A DNA stretch of 64,000 nt from Pseudomonas sp. ACM7 (GTDB lineage: Bacteria > Pseudomonadota > Gammaproteobacteria > Pseudomonadales > Pseudomonadaceae): NCBI RefSeq assembly GCF_004136015.1, contig NZ_CP024866.1, forward strand, positions 3,654,354 to 3,718,353. The letters are read 5' to 3'. Positions 1 to 9,479 of this stretch are shown here, one piece after another. Each line of letters starts with the position of its first letter. Position 1 is the stretch's first letter. The notes below the pieces were generated by a model. That model saw only the letters and a list, made by a program, of their open reading frames with translations. It made no database searches and had not been told where the DNA came from. Position numbers and translations under genes: made by a program.

Positions 1-3000
1 CTTCGCGCATCAGGATACTTTCGGTCAGTTCCAGCTCCAGGCACGCCGGCGGTAGGCCGGTTTCCTTGAGGATGGTGGCGATTCGCGTCCCGAGTTGGCC
101 GTCGGAGAATTGCCGGGCCGAAATGTTCACCGACACCTTCGGCACCCGGACCTTGGCTTGATGCCAGGTCTTGAGTTGACGGCAGGCCTCGCTGATCACC
201 CAGTCGCCGACATCCACCACCAGACCGAGCTCTTCGAGCACCGGTATGAAGTCTCCCGGCGGCACCAGACCGCGTCGCGGATGGCGCCAGCGCAGCAAGG
301 CTTCGGCGCCGGTCAGGCGTTTGCCATCGCCGCTGAACTGCGGTTGGTAGTACAACACGAACTCGTCCTGCTCCAGGGCGTGTCGTAAGTCGCTTTCCAG
401 CTCCAGACGCTCCAGGGCGCTGGCGTTCATATCGGCCTGATAGAACTGGAAGTTGTTCTTGCCACGCTCCTTGGCGTGATACATCGCGGTGTCGGCGTTT
501 TTCATCAGCTGGCTGAGTTCGTTACCGTCCTGAGGGCTCAGGGCGATGCCGATACTGGCCGTGACGAAGAACTCGCGGCCTTCAAGCACGAACGGTTTCA
601 CCAGGCTGGCGAGAATCTGTTCGGCCACATGAATCGCCCGGTTCAAGGCAATTTCACGGTTGGCCCGCGGTTGCAGCAGCAAGGTGAATTCATCGCCGCC
701 CATGCGCGCCACGGTGTCGTCATCATCGACACAGCCGAGCAGGCGCGTGGCCATTTCCTTGAGCATGCGATCGCCGGCGGCGTGGCCCAGGGAGTCGTTG
801 ATCGGTTTGAAGCGGTCCAGGTCGAGGAACATCAGCACGACCCAGGACTTCTGCCGTTCGGCCGATTGCAGCGCCGTGTGCAGGCGATCCTGGAACAGCG
901 TGCGGTTGGGCAGGTGGGTCAGGGCGTCGTAATAGGCGAGGCGGTGAATCCGCTGCTCACTGGCCTTGCGTTCGCTGATGTCGCTGAAGAAGCACACGTA
1001 GCTGGCCAGGTCGCCTTCGTCATCCAGCACCGCCGTAATCCCGACCCAGGCCGGGTAATGCTCGCCATTGCGGCGCTTGAGCCAGACTTCGCCTTCCCAC
1101 GTGCTGTGCTGATGCAATTGCTTGAGCACATAACGCAGATGGGCTTCCTGCTGTTCGTCGACGGTCAGCATGTTCGGCAACTGGTCGAGCACCTGCTCCA
1201 CCGCATAACCGCTGACACGGCTGAAGGCTTCGTTGGCCTGGACGATGTAGCCGGCCGGGTCGGTAATCAGGATCGCAGAAGTCGAGTGCTCAAATACGGT
1301 TGCGGCCATGCGCAGGTCTTTTTCGGCCCGGCGTTGCTGGCTGATGTCACGACCGACGCCCAGCACGCCTTCGAATGCACCGTGTTCGTCCCAGACCAGC
1401 ACCAGCCGCAGTTCAATAGGAATCTTGCGCCCGTCGGCCCGCAGACAGTCGAACAAAAACAGTTGGGTCTGCACCTGACTGCGCAACAGCGCCAGTTGGT
1501 CGGGTTTATTCAGCGCTTTGCTGACCCGGTCCATCAGGTGGTAAATGCCGGTCAGCTGTTGCGGGTTGGCGATGGTCGATTGCCAGCCGTTCTGGAAAAT
1601 CCAGTCGGCGTCGTAGCCCAGCACGGCTTGCACCGACGGGCTGACGTAGTTGAGCGCCATCTTGCTGTCGGTCGAGAAAATCACGTCGCTGATGCTTTCG
1701 GCGAGCATCCGGTAACGCTGCTCGCTGTCGCGCAGGGACTCACTGGCCTCGATCTGATCGGTGATGTCCTTGGCCACGCCGATGATCCGCGTGACCTGAT
1801 CATGCTTGTCCCGCGCCAGTGCCTGTTCGCGGATGTCGAAACGCCGCCATTTGCCGTCCCGGTGGCGGAAGCGCAGCTGGCATTGCATCAATTGTCTGTA
1901 ACCGGCCTGGCGCTGGGTTTGGCGCGAGCGGTGGTAGAAGTCCGCATCTTCGGGGTGCAGCAGAATTTCCCAGAAATACTCGCCCATCTGGTGCAGTTCG
2001 GTGCGGTTGTAACCGAGCGTCTGGCCCAGGTGGTGGTTGCTGAAAATCATTCGCTGGCTGATCACGTCCTGCACGTACAGATGATCCGGCACGGTGCGTA
2101 CCACGTCGGACCAGAATCCTTCGCGCTCCAACAGCGACAGTTCGACGAGCTTGCGGCTCGTGATGTCGGTGATGCTCAGGATCACCGCTTTATAGTCGTC
2201 CTGGTCTTCCGGCAGACGCAGGACCAGCCACAAGTGCTGGTCGCGGCCATTGGCGTCTTGCAGTTTGATTTCCAGTTCAAGCTGTTTCTGCTGGTTGAGC
2301 ACCGCGTCGAGCACTTGATCGCCGATGGCGGTGCCGTCCTGCGGGTTGCCGTCGATCAGCAGTTTCCAGGCTTGATCGCAAGCGTTGACGTTGAGCAGTT
2401 GCAGGGCGACCAGGTTGACCTCGGTGATGCGCAGTTCCTGCAGAAGTTGCTGGCGTTGTTCCGGTGTATCGAGCCAGGCCTTCAGGTGCTCGCTGCTGTG
2501 CAGCTGAGCCTTGTCGAAGACGCTTTTGAGCCCGGACACGTCGAGTACACACAAGGCAACGCCGGTGCCTTCGAAAATATCCTGGTAGCGTCGACGGCCT
2601 TCGTGCACCTGGCGTTGGCGGCGGCGCATGTTCAACAGGGCGATGAACGGCAGGAGCGAGAACGCCAGGCCCAGAAGGCATTTGCCGATGAACGCCGGCA
2701 GCAGCTGTTCGATCACCCGTTGCCGGTCGAACAACCCGCGCAGTTGCCAGTCGCTGTTGCTCAGGGGCACTGTCAACACGCTGTTGGCAACATCGTCCTC
2801 GGTCAGTTCACCCGACTTGGCCAAGGGTAGTGACTCTTCGCGACTGATGACTTGGTGATTGAAGCGGTTTTCTACCAGCCACAGCGGGCGGATACCCGCT
2901 TCGTTTGGTTTGGTCAGCGACGAGAAAAATGTCGGCGTCAGGCGCAGAACCCAGTAGCCGCGGGTGCTACCGCTGGCTTGATGCAGCAGCAGATGCACCA

Positions 3001-3475
3001 CCGAACCGTCATTGGCATTGCTGAAATAATGGGCCTGGGCGTGACTGCGCCGGACCAGTTCGCTCAGGTACTCGGCGTCGTCGCTGTCGTCGGCACTGTC
3101 GTTGAGGACTTTGCCGGAGGGGCTGAGTAACGCGAGGCTGCGCAGGTCGGGCAAGGATTTTTGCAGTTTGCGCAACAGCGCCTGCTGTTCGTCGGCGCTT
3201 TGCGGTTGTTCGACGATCGGTAGCAGGTTGAGGGCGATCTGGGCGTTGAGCGCCATGTTCAGGCTGACTTGCGAGGCCAGATCAGCGGTGTAGTCGATGG
3301 TGTACTGACGCTGGTTTTTCTGGGTTTCGCGAAGCTGATCCAGCAACTGCCAGAACAGCAGCGCGAGCAGCAACAGAACGAGCGCCGCCAGCGCGCCCTT
3401 CAAGGAGCCACGCAGGGGTGAGCCGGTCGCAGGATTGAGTGCGCTCACGGAAGAAGGTGGGGAGACATTAGACAA
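1..3475 (-). CDS. PAS-GGDEF-EAL cyclic-di-GMP signalling protein, C-terminus cut by window edge
   Basis: Membrane-bound bifunctional diguanylate cyclase/phosphodiesterase, read by translating the minus strand. The visible 1158 residues hold a transmembrane helix near residues 13-35, a roughly 220-residue periplasmic sensor part, a second helix near 262-282, about four PAS domains (near 290, 450, 590 and 720), a GGDEF domain with intact GGDEF near residue 924, and an EAL domain with YQPQ, EALLRW, NISARQF and ELTES, so both catalytic cores look intact up to the edge. I see no RxxD inhibitory site before GGDEF. The start is taken as the TTG at 3475 because AGGA lies 7 nt upstream; an in-frame GTG lies 9 codons later. 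Architecture resembles MorA/RmcA-type regulators, but I cannot assign an ortholog. It would make or degrade c-di-GMP in response to periplasmic and PAS-sensed signals. Confidence 0.9.
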   Translation of the reverse strand, partial: MSNVSPPSSVSALNPATGSPLRGSLKGALAALVLLLLALLFWQLLDQLRETQKNQRQYTIDYTADLASQVSLNMALNAQIALNLLPIVEQPQSADEQQALLRKLQKSLPDLRSLALLSPSGKVLNDSADDSDDAEYLSELVRRSHAQAHYFSNANDGSVVHLLLHQASGSTRGYWVLRLTPTFFSSLTKPNEAGIRPLWLVENRFNHQVISREESLPLAKSGELTEDDVANSVLTVPLSNSDWQLRGLFDRQRVIEQLLPAFIGKCLLGLAFSLLPFIALLNMRRRQRQVHEGRRRYQDIFEGTGVALCVLDVSGLKSVFDKAQLHSSEHLKAWLDTPEQRQQLLQELRITEVNLVALQLLNVNACDQAWKLLIDGNPQDGTAIGDQVLDAVLNQQKQLELEIKLQDANGRDQHLWLVLRLPEDQDDYKAVILSITDITSRKLVELSLLEREGFWSDVVRTVPDHLYVQDVISQRMIFSNHHLGQTLGYNRTELHQMGEYFWEILLHPEDADFYHRSRQTQRQAGYRQLMQCQLRFRHRDGKWRRFDIREQALARDKHDQVTRIIGVAKDITDQIEASESLRDSEQRYRMLAESISDVIFSTDSKMALNYVSPSVQAVLGYDADWIFQNGWQSTIANPQQLTGIYHLMDRVSKALNKPDQLALLRSQVQTQLFLFDCLRADGRKIPIELRLVLVWDEHGAFEGVLGVGRDISQQRRAEKDLRMAATVFEHSTSAILITDPAGYIVQANEAFSRVSGYAVEQVLDQLPNMLTVDEQQEAHLRYVLKQLHQHSTWEGEVWLKRRNGEHYPAWVGITAVLDDEGDLASYVCFFSDISERKASEQRIHRLAYYDALTHLPNRTLFQDRLHTALQSAERQKSWVVLMFLDLDRFKPINDSLGHAAGDRMLKEMATRLLGCVDDDDTVARMGGDEFTLLLQPRANREIALNRAIHVAEQILASLVKPFVLEGREFFVTASIGIALSPQDGNELSQLMKNADTAMYHAKERGKNNFQFYQADMNASALERLELESDLRHALEQDEFVLYYQPQFSGDGKRLTGAEALLRWRHPRRGLVPPGDFIPVLEELGLVVDVGDWVISEACRQLKTWHQAKVRVPKVSVNISARQFSDGQLGTRIATILKETGLPPACLELELTESILMRE

Positions 3476-3760
3476 ACTGTAATCCTGCGGTTTGGCTGGA
3501 CTGGCGCGACGTGCACTATAAGCCGGACGCCCGGAGGGCGGCTAGCATGCCCTGAGTTGTGGCAAAGTGCCAGTCCCGCTCGGCTGGACTGCCTTCCGTC
3601 AATCAGGTAGCTTTGCCGGTTACGCGGGAGCGTTCCAGCTCCTAGAATTTGGCTTTTTCAGCGCGCACGCATTGATACCCATCAATCGGACGACGCGCAC
3701 GGCCTGGCCGGGCATCGCCCGCGCCCCAATCATTCATCGTTCACTGACCCTAGGTTCTCC

Positions 3761-5425
3761 ATGGCTCAATACGTATTCACCATGCATCGGCTGGGTAAAG
3801 TTGTTCCGCCGAAGCGGGAAATCCTGAAAAACATTTCGCTGTCGTTCTTCCCGGGCGCCAAGATTGGCGTACTCGGCCTTAACGGTTCGGGTAAATCCAC
3901 GCTGTTGAAAATCATGGCGGGCGTCGACACCGAGTTCGACGGCGAAGCCCGTCCGATGCCGGACCTGAACATCGGCTACCTGCCGCAAGAACCGATCCTG
4001 GACCCGACCAAGACCGTGCGTGAAGTGGTTGAGGAAGCGGTCAGCGTGATCAAGAACGCCCAGGCTCGCCTGGACGAGGTCTACGCGGCTTACGCTGATG
4101 AAGATGCCGACTTCGACAAACTGGCCGCTGAACAAGCCAAGCTCGAAGCCATCCTGCAAGCCAGTGACGGCCACAACCTGGATCGCCAACTGGAAGTCGC
4201 CGCCGATGCGCTGCGTCTGCCGGCCTGGGATGCCAAGGTCGAATTCCTGTCCGGTGGTGAGAAGCGTCGTGTGGCCCTGTGCCGCCTGCTGCTGTCCGCA
4301 CCCGACATGCTGCTGCTCGACGAACCAACCAACCACCTGGACGCCGATTCCGTCGCCTGGCTGGAGCACTTCCTGCACGATTTCCCGGGCACCGTGGTCG
4401 CGATCACGCACGACCGTTACTTCCTGGACAACGTTGCCGGCTGGATCCTCGAACTCGACCGTGGCGCCGGTATCCCGTACGAGGGCAACTATTCGGGTTG
4501 GCTCGAAGCCAAGTCCGATCGTCTGGCTGCCGAATCCAAGCAGCAGTCGGCCCACGAAAAAGCCATGAAGGAAGAACTGGAGTGGGTGCGCAAAGGCGCC
4601 AAGGCCCGCCAGTCCAAATCCAAGGCTCGTCTGCAACGCTTCGAAGAAATGCAATCGCAGGAATTCCAGAAGCGCAGCGAAACCAACGAGATCTACATCC
4701 CGGCCGGTCCACGCCTGGGCGACAAGGTCATCGAATTCAAGAACGTTTCCAAGGGTTATGGCGATCGCGTGCTGATCGACAACCTGTCGTTCTCCATGCC
4801 TAAAGGCGCCATCGTTGGCGTGATCGGCGGTAACGGTGCCGGTAAATCGACCCTGTTCCGCATGCTGATGGGCAAGGAAACGCCGGATTCGGGCAGCATC
4901 GAAGTCGGCGAAACCGTGCAACTGGCGTGCGTCGATCAGAGCCGCGAAGACCTGGACGGCAGCAAGACTGTGTTCCAGCAAATCTCCGACGGCTCGGATC
5001 AGATCCGTATCGGCAACTACGAGATTCCGTCGCGTACTTACGTCGGTCGCTTCAACTTCAAGGGCGGCGATCAGCAGAAGTTCGTCAAGGACCTGTCCGG
5101 TGGTGAGCGCGGTCGCTTGCACCTGGCCCTGACCCTGAAAGAGGGCGGCAACGTCCTGCTGCTCGACGAACCGTCCAACGACCTCGACGTTGAAACCCTG
5201 CGTTCCCTGGAAGAAGCCCTGCTGGACTTCCCGGGCGCTGCCATTGTGATCTCTCACGATCGGTGGTTCCTTGACCGCGTCGCGACTCACATCCTGGCGT
5301 ACGAAGACGACTCGCAAGCGGTGTTCTTCGAAGGTAACTACACCGAGTACGAAGCCGATCGCCGCAAACGCCTGGGCGAAGCCGCGACTCAGCCGCATCG
5401 TGTACGGCACAAGAAACTGGCCTGA
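3761..5425 (+). CDS. ettA: Energy-dependent translational throttle protein EttA
   Basis: ABC-F ATPase that binds the ribosomal E site and gates the first elongation steps according to the ADP/ATP ratio; cytoplasmic, no membrane domain. The 554-residue length is usual for EttA. Two ABC cassettes are visible: Walker A GLNGSGKST at about residue 39 and GGNGAGKST at about 357, signatures LSGGEKRR and LSGGERGR, and Walker B/H-loop LLLDEPTNHLD. The linker between cassettes is rich in charged residues, as in the family's ribosome-contacting arm. It is divergent from the GGDEF/EAL gene across 285 bp of AT-poor intergenic DNA and is followed by a strong terminator, so it is probably transcribed alone. 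Confidence 0.95.
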   Translation: MAQYVFTMHRLGKVVPPKREILKNISLSFFPGAKIGVLGLNGSGKSTLLKIMAGVDTEFDGEARPMPDLNIGYLPQEPILDPTKTVREVVEEAVSVIKNAQARLDEVYAAYADEDADFDKLAAEQAKLEAILQASDGHNLDRQLEVAADALRLPAWDAKVEFLSGGEKRRVALCRLLLSAPDMLLLDEPTNHLDADSVAWLEHFLHDFPGTVVAITHDRYFLDNVAGWILELDRGAGIPYEGNYSGWLEAKSDRLAAESKQQSAHEKAMKEELEWVRKGAKARQSKSKARLQRFEEMQSQEFQKRSETNEIYIPAGPRLGDKVIEFKNVSKGYGDRVLIDNLSFSMPKGAIVGVIGGNGAGKSTLFRMLMGKETPDSGSIEVGETVQLACVDQSREDLDGSKTVFQQISDGSDQIRIGNYEIPSRTYVGRFNFKGGDQQKFVKDLSGGERGRLHLALTLKEGGNVLLLDEPSNDLDVETLRSLEEALLDFPGAAIVISHDRWFLDRVATHILAYEDDSQAVFFEGNYTEYEADRRKRLGEAATQPHRVRHKKLA

Positions 5426-5448
5426 TTTCAGGTTGGTTGCATGAAAGA

Positions 5449-5475
5449 ACGGAGCCTTCGGGCTCCGTTTTTTTA
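5449..5475 (+). terminator. Rho-independent terminator of ettA
   Basis: Perfect 8-bp stem ACGGAGCC / GGCTCCGT around a TTCG tetraloop, followed by a run of seven T. It lies 24 bp after the ettA stop. Confidence 0.93.
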
Positions 5476-5502
5476 TGGGGTTTCAGATAGGCCACAGCGC
5501 GG

Positions 5503-5626
5503 CCATCGTCGGAACGCCGCCTGAAGCAAGCTCGCTCCCACATGGATTTATGTAGGCCGAAAATCTTCAATCCAATGGAGATCTACTGTGGGAGCGAGCT
5601 TGCTCCGGGCGGCGTTCCGACGATGG
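5503..5626. repeat. REP pair (REPIN), GTGGGAGCGAGC family
   Basis: Two inverted arms of about 40 bp share CCATCGTCGGAACGCCGCC then AGCAAGCTCGCTCCCAC, separated by about 35 bp. The same arms recur near 11.95, 38.0 and (shorter core) at 16.3, 29.5 and 50.2 kb. Such paired REPs are known mobile palindromes spread in fluorescent pseudomonads by a RAYT transposase, which is not seen in this window. Confidence 0.9.
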
Positions 5627-5637
5627 CGCCTTCAAGC

Positions 5638-6132
5638 TCACCCAATTTCTATGCCCAAAACCTCAATCACCAAATCCCCCGCCGGCCGCTTCCACAGCAC
5701 TTCATCCCCGACCTGCGCCCCGAGTAACGCCCGACCCAAAGGCGAACCCCAGTTGATCAACCCACTGGCAGCATCCGCCTGATCCTCGCCGACCAACTGC
5801 ACACGCTGCTCGTTGCCCTGTTCATCGGCAAACGTCACCCAGGCGCCAATCTGTACTTTGTCAGACGAAGAGGCCGGGACGACTAACTGAGCGCTTTGCA
5901 GTCGTTGATTGAAATACCGCCAGTCACGCTCAAGGTCGGCCTGGCGCTGTTTGTCGGCCAGTTCACCTTTGGCACTCTGTTCATTGAGCAGGTTTTGCAC
6001 GTCGGCAAGTTTCGCCTGAAGTTGGGCGAGTCCGGCTGGGGTGACGTAATTGGGCTGCGCACTGACTTGCCGTTCGACGGGCTGATCGGCTTGCGCGGCG
6101 GCGTTATCTTCATTGACGAAGGCGCGACTCAT
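5638..6132 (-). CDS. GreA/GreB-family transcription elongation factor
   Basis: 164-residue protein predicted to bind in the RNA polymerase secondary channel and help restart backtracked complexes. The N-terminal half is a charged, Gln/Leu-rich helical region (about residues 27-80), like the Gre coiled coil. The C-terminal half has the Gre FKBP-like domain with GAWVTFADEQGNE, INWGSPLGRALLGAQVGDEV and a final LVIEVLGIEIG. The match to the C-terminal family pattern is clear. The coiled-coil tip is not a textbook GreA or GreB sequence, so I do not commit to greB; a Pseudomonas-specific Gre paralogue acting as regulator is possible. Its 3' end abuts the REP pair. Confidence 0.85.
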   Translation of the reverse strand: MSRAFVNEDNAAAQADQPVERQVSAQPNYVTPAGLAQLQAKLADVQNLLNEQSAKGELADKQRQADLERDWRYFNQRLQSAQLVVPASSSDKVQIGAWVTFADEQGNEQRVQLVGEDQADAASGLINWGSPLGRALLGAQVGDEVLWKRPAGDLVIEVLGIEIG

Positions 6133-6202
6133 GGTTTTCTCCCGTTATAGGGTTTGGGCCATGGTCGCAGGCTTTTAGTTTCGGCAGATGTCTGCGGGCG
6201 AC

Positions 6203-6559
6203 TTATTGCGAGCGAAAAGCACGAGCGGCGTCCTGATCCTTCTGCTGCTGCCAGGCCTTTTCGCGCTCGTCCCAATGGTGGCTGCGATAATCCTCACGGT
6301 CCTCGCTTTCGCGCATCGCCTGACACTGACGGAAGCCATCGCTCCAGCCCTCGGCGTACTGCTTGTCCTTGAGGTAACGCGGAACGTTTTTACGAAATTC
6401 TCCGGTGATTGCCCCCGCCGCTTGCCGGCCACTGCTGCAACCGTCATCGAAGCCATCGGCGAATGCCGGTGGATAACCCTTGGCGATCAAATCCTCGTGG
6501 GTTGTCTGGCAACCAGCGATCAACATCAGCAACCCCGCCACGCCCACGCAACGCCACAT
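6203..6559 (-). CDS. Small predicted lipoprotein
   Basis: Unrecognised envelope protein of 118 residues. Starting at the second ATG (6559) gives a compact signal peptide MWRCVGVAGLLM ending in the lipobox LIAGC, so the mature protein should begin at Cys17 and be lipid-anchored. The mature part is hydrophilic, with Trp/Tyr/Gly-rich segments (PPAFADGFDDGC, YAEGWSDGFRQC) and a charged C-terminus. These two repeats of A-x-G-[WF]-x-D-G-[FC] look like a short duplicated motif with paired cysteines. An upstream ATG at 6580 would add 7 residues but weakens the signal peptide. It lies 70 bp upstream of the Gre-family gene on the same strand and could be co-transcribed with it. Function unknown. Confidence 0.75.
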   Translation of the reverse strand: MWRCVGVAGLLMLIAGCQTTHEDLIAKGYPPAFADGFDDGCSSGRQAAGAITGEFRKNVPRYLKDKQYAEGWSDGFRQCQAMRESEDREDYRSHHWDEREKAWQQQKDQDAARAFRSQ

Positions 6560-6642
6560 CTCAGACTCCCAGACCGTCAACGGCCTATAGGAGAAGTCTA
6601 GGAGTGGATTCGTGAGCGGGATGTGAAAGAAAGATCAAAAGA

Positions 6643-8496
6643 TCAATAGTGATACCACTTCACCTCAAGCATCACTTCATTCTCGGGCGAAGCCAGGTGG
6701 CTGAACTCGCGCTGGGCACTCAGGCGCAAACCCAGGTTGCGCGACAATTCCCACTGTTGATTCAGACTCACGCTACGGCGCACTTCGCCATTGGTGAAGA
6801 AGTCGCCCTTGGCCTCCAGGCTGAAGTTGCCCAGCGGGTTTTTCCACAGCACGCCGCTGTTGAAACCTGCCGCCGGCGCGATGAAACCGGCAAAGTCGTT
6901 GTTGTGCTCAACGCGCACGGTGCCCAAAGCAAAGCCAAGCATGTCGTCGCCCAGTTTCCAGGTCCCGCCGCCACCGCCATTGACGTGGCTGACCAGGGTT
7001 TCGTCGTCATGCTTGCCCGGCACACGCTCCAGGCCGCCGGTGACTTGCCACGAGAGTGGTTGCAGCAATTCATTGCGCGGGGTCAGGGAACGGATGGTCG
7101 CCAGGTCCAATTGCTGCAACTGCCAGTGATTGCCTTCGTACTGGCGCAGTTTCATTTGCAGGATTTCAATCTGCGCGCCGAGGGGGAAGCTCTCGGCGTT
7201 GTCGTTGAGGTCGTGATAAGCCATGCGCAAGCCATACTCGCCAAAGGCCTTGTCGCCCCGAGTGCCGATGCCGGCCTGCCAGGTGCGCGATTCATGGCCA
7301 TCCTCAGGCAGGCCGGGTTGCGGGATGTCCAGTTCCGGTGCCGGATTCTGGTTGATCGCCCGCAGCAATTCGAAACTGCGCTGCGCCCGTTGCGGATCGC
7401 GTTCCTGGCCGTTGGCGCGGTAGCGCTCCAGGCGATAGGCGGCGTCGATGATCAACGCCTGACGATCCTTGGGTTGAGCCTTGAACGCCGGTTCCTGTAA
7501 CTGCTTCTGGTCGGCGCTGACTTTCAGCACCCACTCCTGTTCTTCATTGGTCAACGGCTCGGCGCGGCTCAACAGTTCACGTTCGCGAGACGGTCGATAC
7601 TGAATGGATTCCACCAGTCCGGCTTCTTTTACCGCTTTGACGGTGTCCGTAGGAATCGCGGTCAGCGGGAACTGTTCGGTCAATCGCAGGCTCGGGCGGG
7701 CGACTTGCAGCAGTTCCAGCAGACGATAGGAGCAGTTTTCGTCGAAGAAGAAATAGTCGAACTGGATCTGCTTGAGCTCCCAGACGTGCTCGACCATGCG
7801 CTCGGTTTCTTCCTGGGTCAGATTAAGGCGGTACTCCCACAGATCACGGTTCTCGAGACTGCGGTACTCCGAAAGTTTTTCCTGATAAGGCACCAGGGCA
7901 AACAGACCAGGATAGCCGCCCATCAAGCCTTTCCAGGCATACAGGATGCTGTTGTCCGAGCCTTCGATGTATGCGCCGAAGTTGATCGCATAACTGAGCA
8001 GGGCGGTTTGATCGCTCTGTACATTGGCCTGGTCGATGCGCAGCAATGTGTGGCCGAACATCGATGACGGACTGTTCAGATACGCTGCCGGGAAAATCAT
8101 CACCGCACTGTGGGGCGAAACATCCTTGAACCATTGCTTGAATTCAGTGCAGGGAAGCGTCGGCAGATCGGTCAGGTTGAGCTTTGCCTTGAGCCAGCGG
8201 GTGCGGGCCGGGTAGACGCATTGCGCATGTTTTTCGCCAGCACTGGCCGGGGCGTAGAGCGCTTGCACGGTCGCCGCCAGCTCGCGGTCAGGATGTTCAT
8301 TGCCGTCGGCGGCGAGGAAGAATTTCTTGTCGCTGACATAGCTGCGCCAGCCGCCGAGTTTGGCGGTTTCGTAGTGACCCAGGGAAATCCAGAAGGGGTC
8401 ATTGGCCAATTGCTGCAAACGTTGATTGTCGATTTTGGGCGTGGCAGACAGCGGGGCGCAGACACAGAGCGCCAGCCAGGCAAGGCGTTTGAGCAT
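6643..8496 (-). CDS. DUF4105 domain protein, exported
   Basis: 617-residue envelope protein with a signal peptide (MLKRLAWLALCVCAPLSATP). The central region carries typical DUF4105 stretches: VMIFPAAYLNSPSSMFGHTL, YAINFGAYIEG and FDYFFFDENCSYRLLELL, the last like a His/Cys papain-like (NlpC/P60-related) core, while the C-terminal 200 residues look like beta-rich outer-membrane strands ending in aromatic WYHY. An upstream ATG at 8604 would put 36 unlikely residues across a REP palindrome, so I chose the ATG at 8496. Family function is not established; a peptidase or amidase activity in the periplasm is only an inference from the NCSYRLLE motif. A DUF3015 gene follows on the same strand upstream, a pairing common in Pseudomonas. 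Confidence 0.85.
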   Translation of the reverse strand: MLKRLAWLALCVCAPLSATPKIDNQRLQQLANDPFWISLGHYETAKLGGWRSYVSDKKFFLAADGNEHPDRELAATVQALYAPASAGEKHAQCVYPARTRWLKAKLNLTDLPTLPCTEFKQWFKDVSPHSAVMIFPAAYLNSPSSMFGHTLLRIDQANVQSDQTALLSYAINFGAYIEGSDNSILYAWKGLMGGYPGLFALVPYQEKLSEYRSLENRDLWEYRLNLTQEETERMVEHVWELKQIQFDYFFFDENCSYRLLELLQVARPSLRLTEQFPLTAIPTDTVKAVKEAGLVESIQYRPSRERELLSRAEPLTNEEQEWVLKVSADQKQLQEPAFKAQPKDRQALIIDAAYRLERYRANGQERDPQRAQRSFELLRAINQNPAPELDIPQPGLPEDGHESRTWQAGIGTRGDKAFGEYGLRMAYHDLNDNAESFPLGAQIEILQMKLRQYEGNHWQLQQLDLATIRSLTPRNELLQPLSWQVTGGLERVPGKHDDETLVSHVNGGGGGTWKLGDDMLGFALGTVRVEHNNDFAGFIAPAAGFNSGVLWKNPLGNFSLEAKGDFFTNGEVRRSVSLNQQWELSRNLGLRLSAQREFSHLASPENEVMLEVKWYHY

Positions 8497-8550
8497 AGTG
8501 GGCAACTTAATCGAAAGAAACAAAGACCCAGCGCGGTTGATGCCATTTGT

Positions 8551-8640
8551 CTGTAGGAGCTGTCGAGTGAAACGAGGCTGCGATCCTTTGATCTTTAAAA
8601 GCAAAGATCGCAGCCTCGTTTCACTCGACAGCTCCTACAG
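8551..8640. repeat. 90-bp perfect palindromic repeat, CTGTAGGAGCTG family
   Basis: Two identical 35-nt inverted arms running from CTGTAGGAGCTGTCGAG to GGCTGCGATC flank a 20-nt loop. The same family occurs at 17246-17323. It sits between the DUF4105 and DUF3015 genes. Confidence 0.92.
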
Positions 8641-8674
8641 TTGAATGACATTACCCAAAGAGGGGCAGGTCCAA

Positions 8675-8707
8675 AAAATAAAGCCCGCCCCCCGAAAGGC
8701 GCGGGCG
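8675..8707 (-). terminator. Terminator of the DUF3015 gene
   Basis: On the minus strand a GC-only stem (GCCCGC pairing with GCGGGC) is followed by TTTATTTTTT. It lies just after the DUF3015 stop. Confidence 0.8.
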
Positions 8708-8715
8708 GATCGAGC

Positions 8716-9204
8716 TTAAGCTTGAGTGGCGTACTTGGCCAGACGCGGATCGCTCTTCAGAACGGCCAGGGTGTTGGTATGCACGTCGTCAGCGGTCACG
8801 TCAGCCTTGCTGAAGATCTGCTGGAAGTGCTCATGAGTGACGGCGGCGAAATGCGCACGGTCTTCCGGCGCCACGCCCAGTACCACGGCGTAAGTGGTCA
8901 GCGCTTCGCCCTGACCTTTAGCCATGTCTTCGGACAGCTCGTTCATCATGCCATTCATGGCAATCCAGGATTTGCCGCCATAGGTCAGCGACGCATTAGT
9001 CGCGCAACCGTTGGTACCGGAGGTCATACCGAAGGTTGCGTTGCCGGAAGTGCCGTTGGTGGTGGATGCCAGGAAGTGAGCCGGGGTGCCACGCTGACCT
9101 TCGAACAGCATGTTGCCCCAACCGCAATCCGGGCCGCCTGGCGCCTGAGCCATGGCATTGAGGGATACAGCGGTGAAGAGAGTACCGAGAAGAATCCGTT
9201 TCAT
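8716..9204 (-). CDS. DUF3015 family exported protein
   Basis: 162-residue periplasmic or secreted protein with signal peptide MKRILLGTLFTAVSLNAMAQA. The mature part has the DUF3015 pattern: PDCGWGNMLFEGQRG, a Thr/Gly/Asn-rich stretch with SGTNGC, then GEALTTYAVVLGV and a helical HFAAVTHEHFQQIF tail. Two conserved cysteines (in PDCGWG and TNGC) could form a disulfide. No enzyme motif is visible and the family has no agreed function. It has its own terminator and about 275 bp of upstream DNA before the divergent Lon-family gene. Confidence 0.88.
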   Translation of the reverse strand: MKRILLGTLFTAVSLNAMAQAPGGPDCGWGNMLFEGQRGTPAHFLASTTNGTSGNATFGMTSGTNGCATNASLTYGGKSWIAMNGMMNELSEDMAKGQGEALTTYAVVLGVAPEDRAHFAAVTHEHFQQIFSKADVTADDVHTNTLAVLKSDPRLAKYATQA

Positions 9205-9479
9205 AGCTTTGTTCTCTTTATGTGCATACCAATGGACAAGGGGTCTGGCCCAATCCGGCGCCAGTGGGCCAGTTATTAATCCAGCCGCGCAGTTTGGAGT
9301 TTAGGCACGATCCCGGGGTTCCGTGATTTTTTGCAAAACATTATTGAAAACATTGATTTGGCCCCGTCCCGCTTGGGGATGCCGCTTTGTCTATGCTTTG
9401 GCTAGAGGCGCGCCTTGCAAGTGAGGTATGGGCAGCGCCAGAATGCCGCTATCTGCCCCGCCTGATGTAAGGAAGCCCG

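Noticed and set aside
476..2830. 784-codon open frame on the plus strand
   Set aside because: It is the shadow of the PAS/GGDEF/EAL gene on the minus strand, whose translation has clear domains; the plus frame has none.
3734..5410. 558-codon open frame antisense to ettA
   Set aside because: Shadow of ettA; no start site or domain support.
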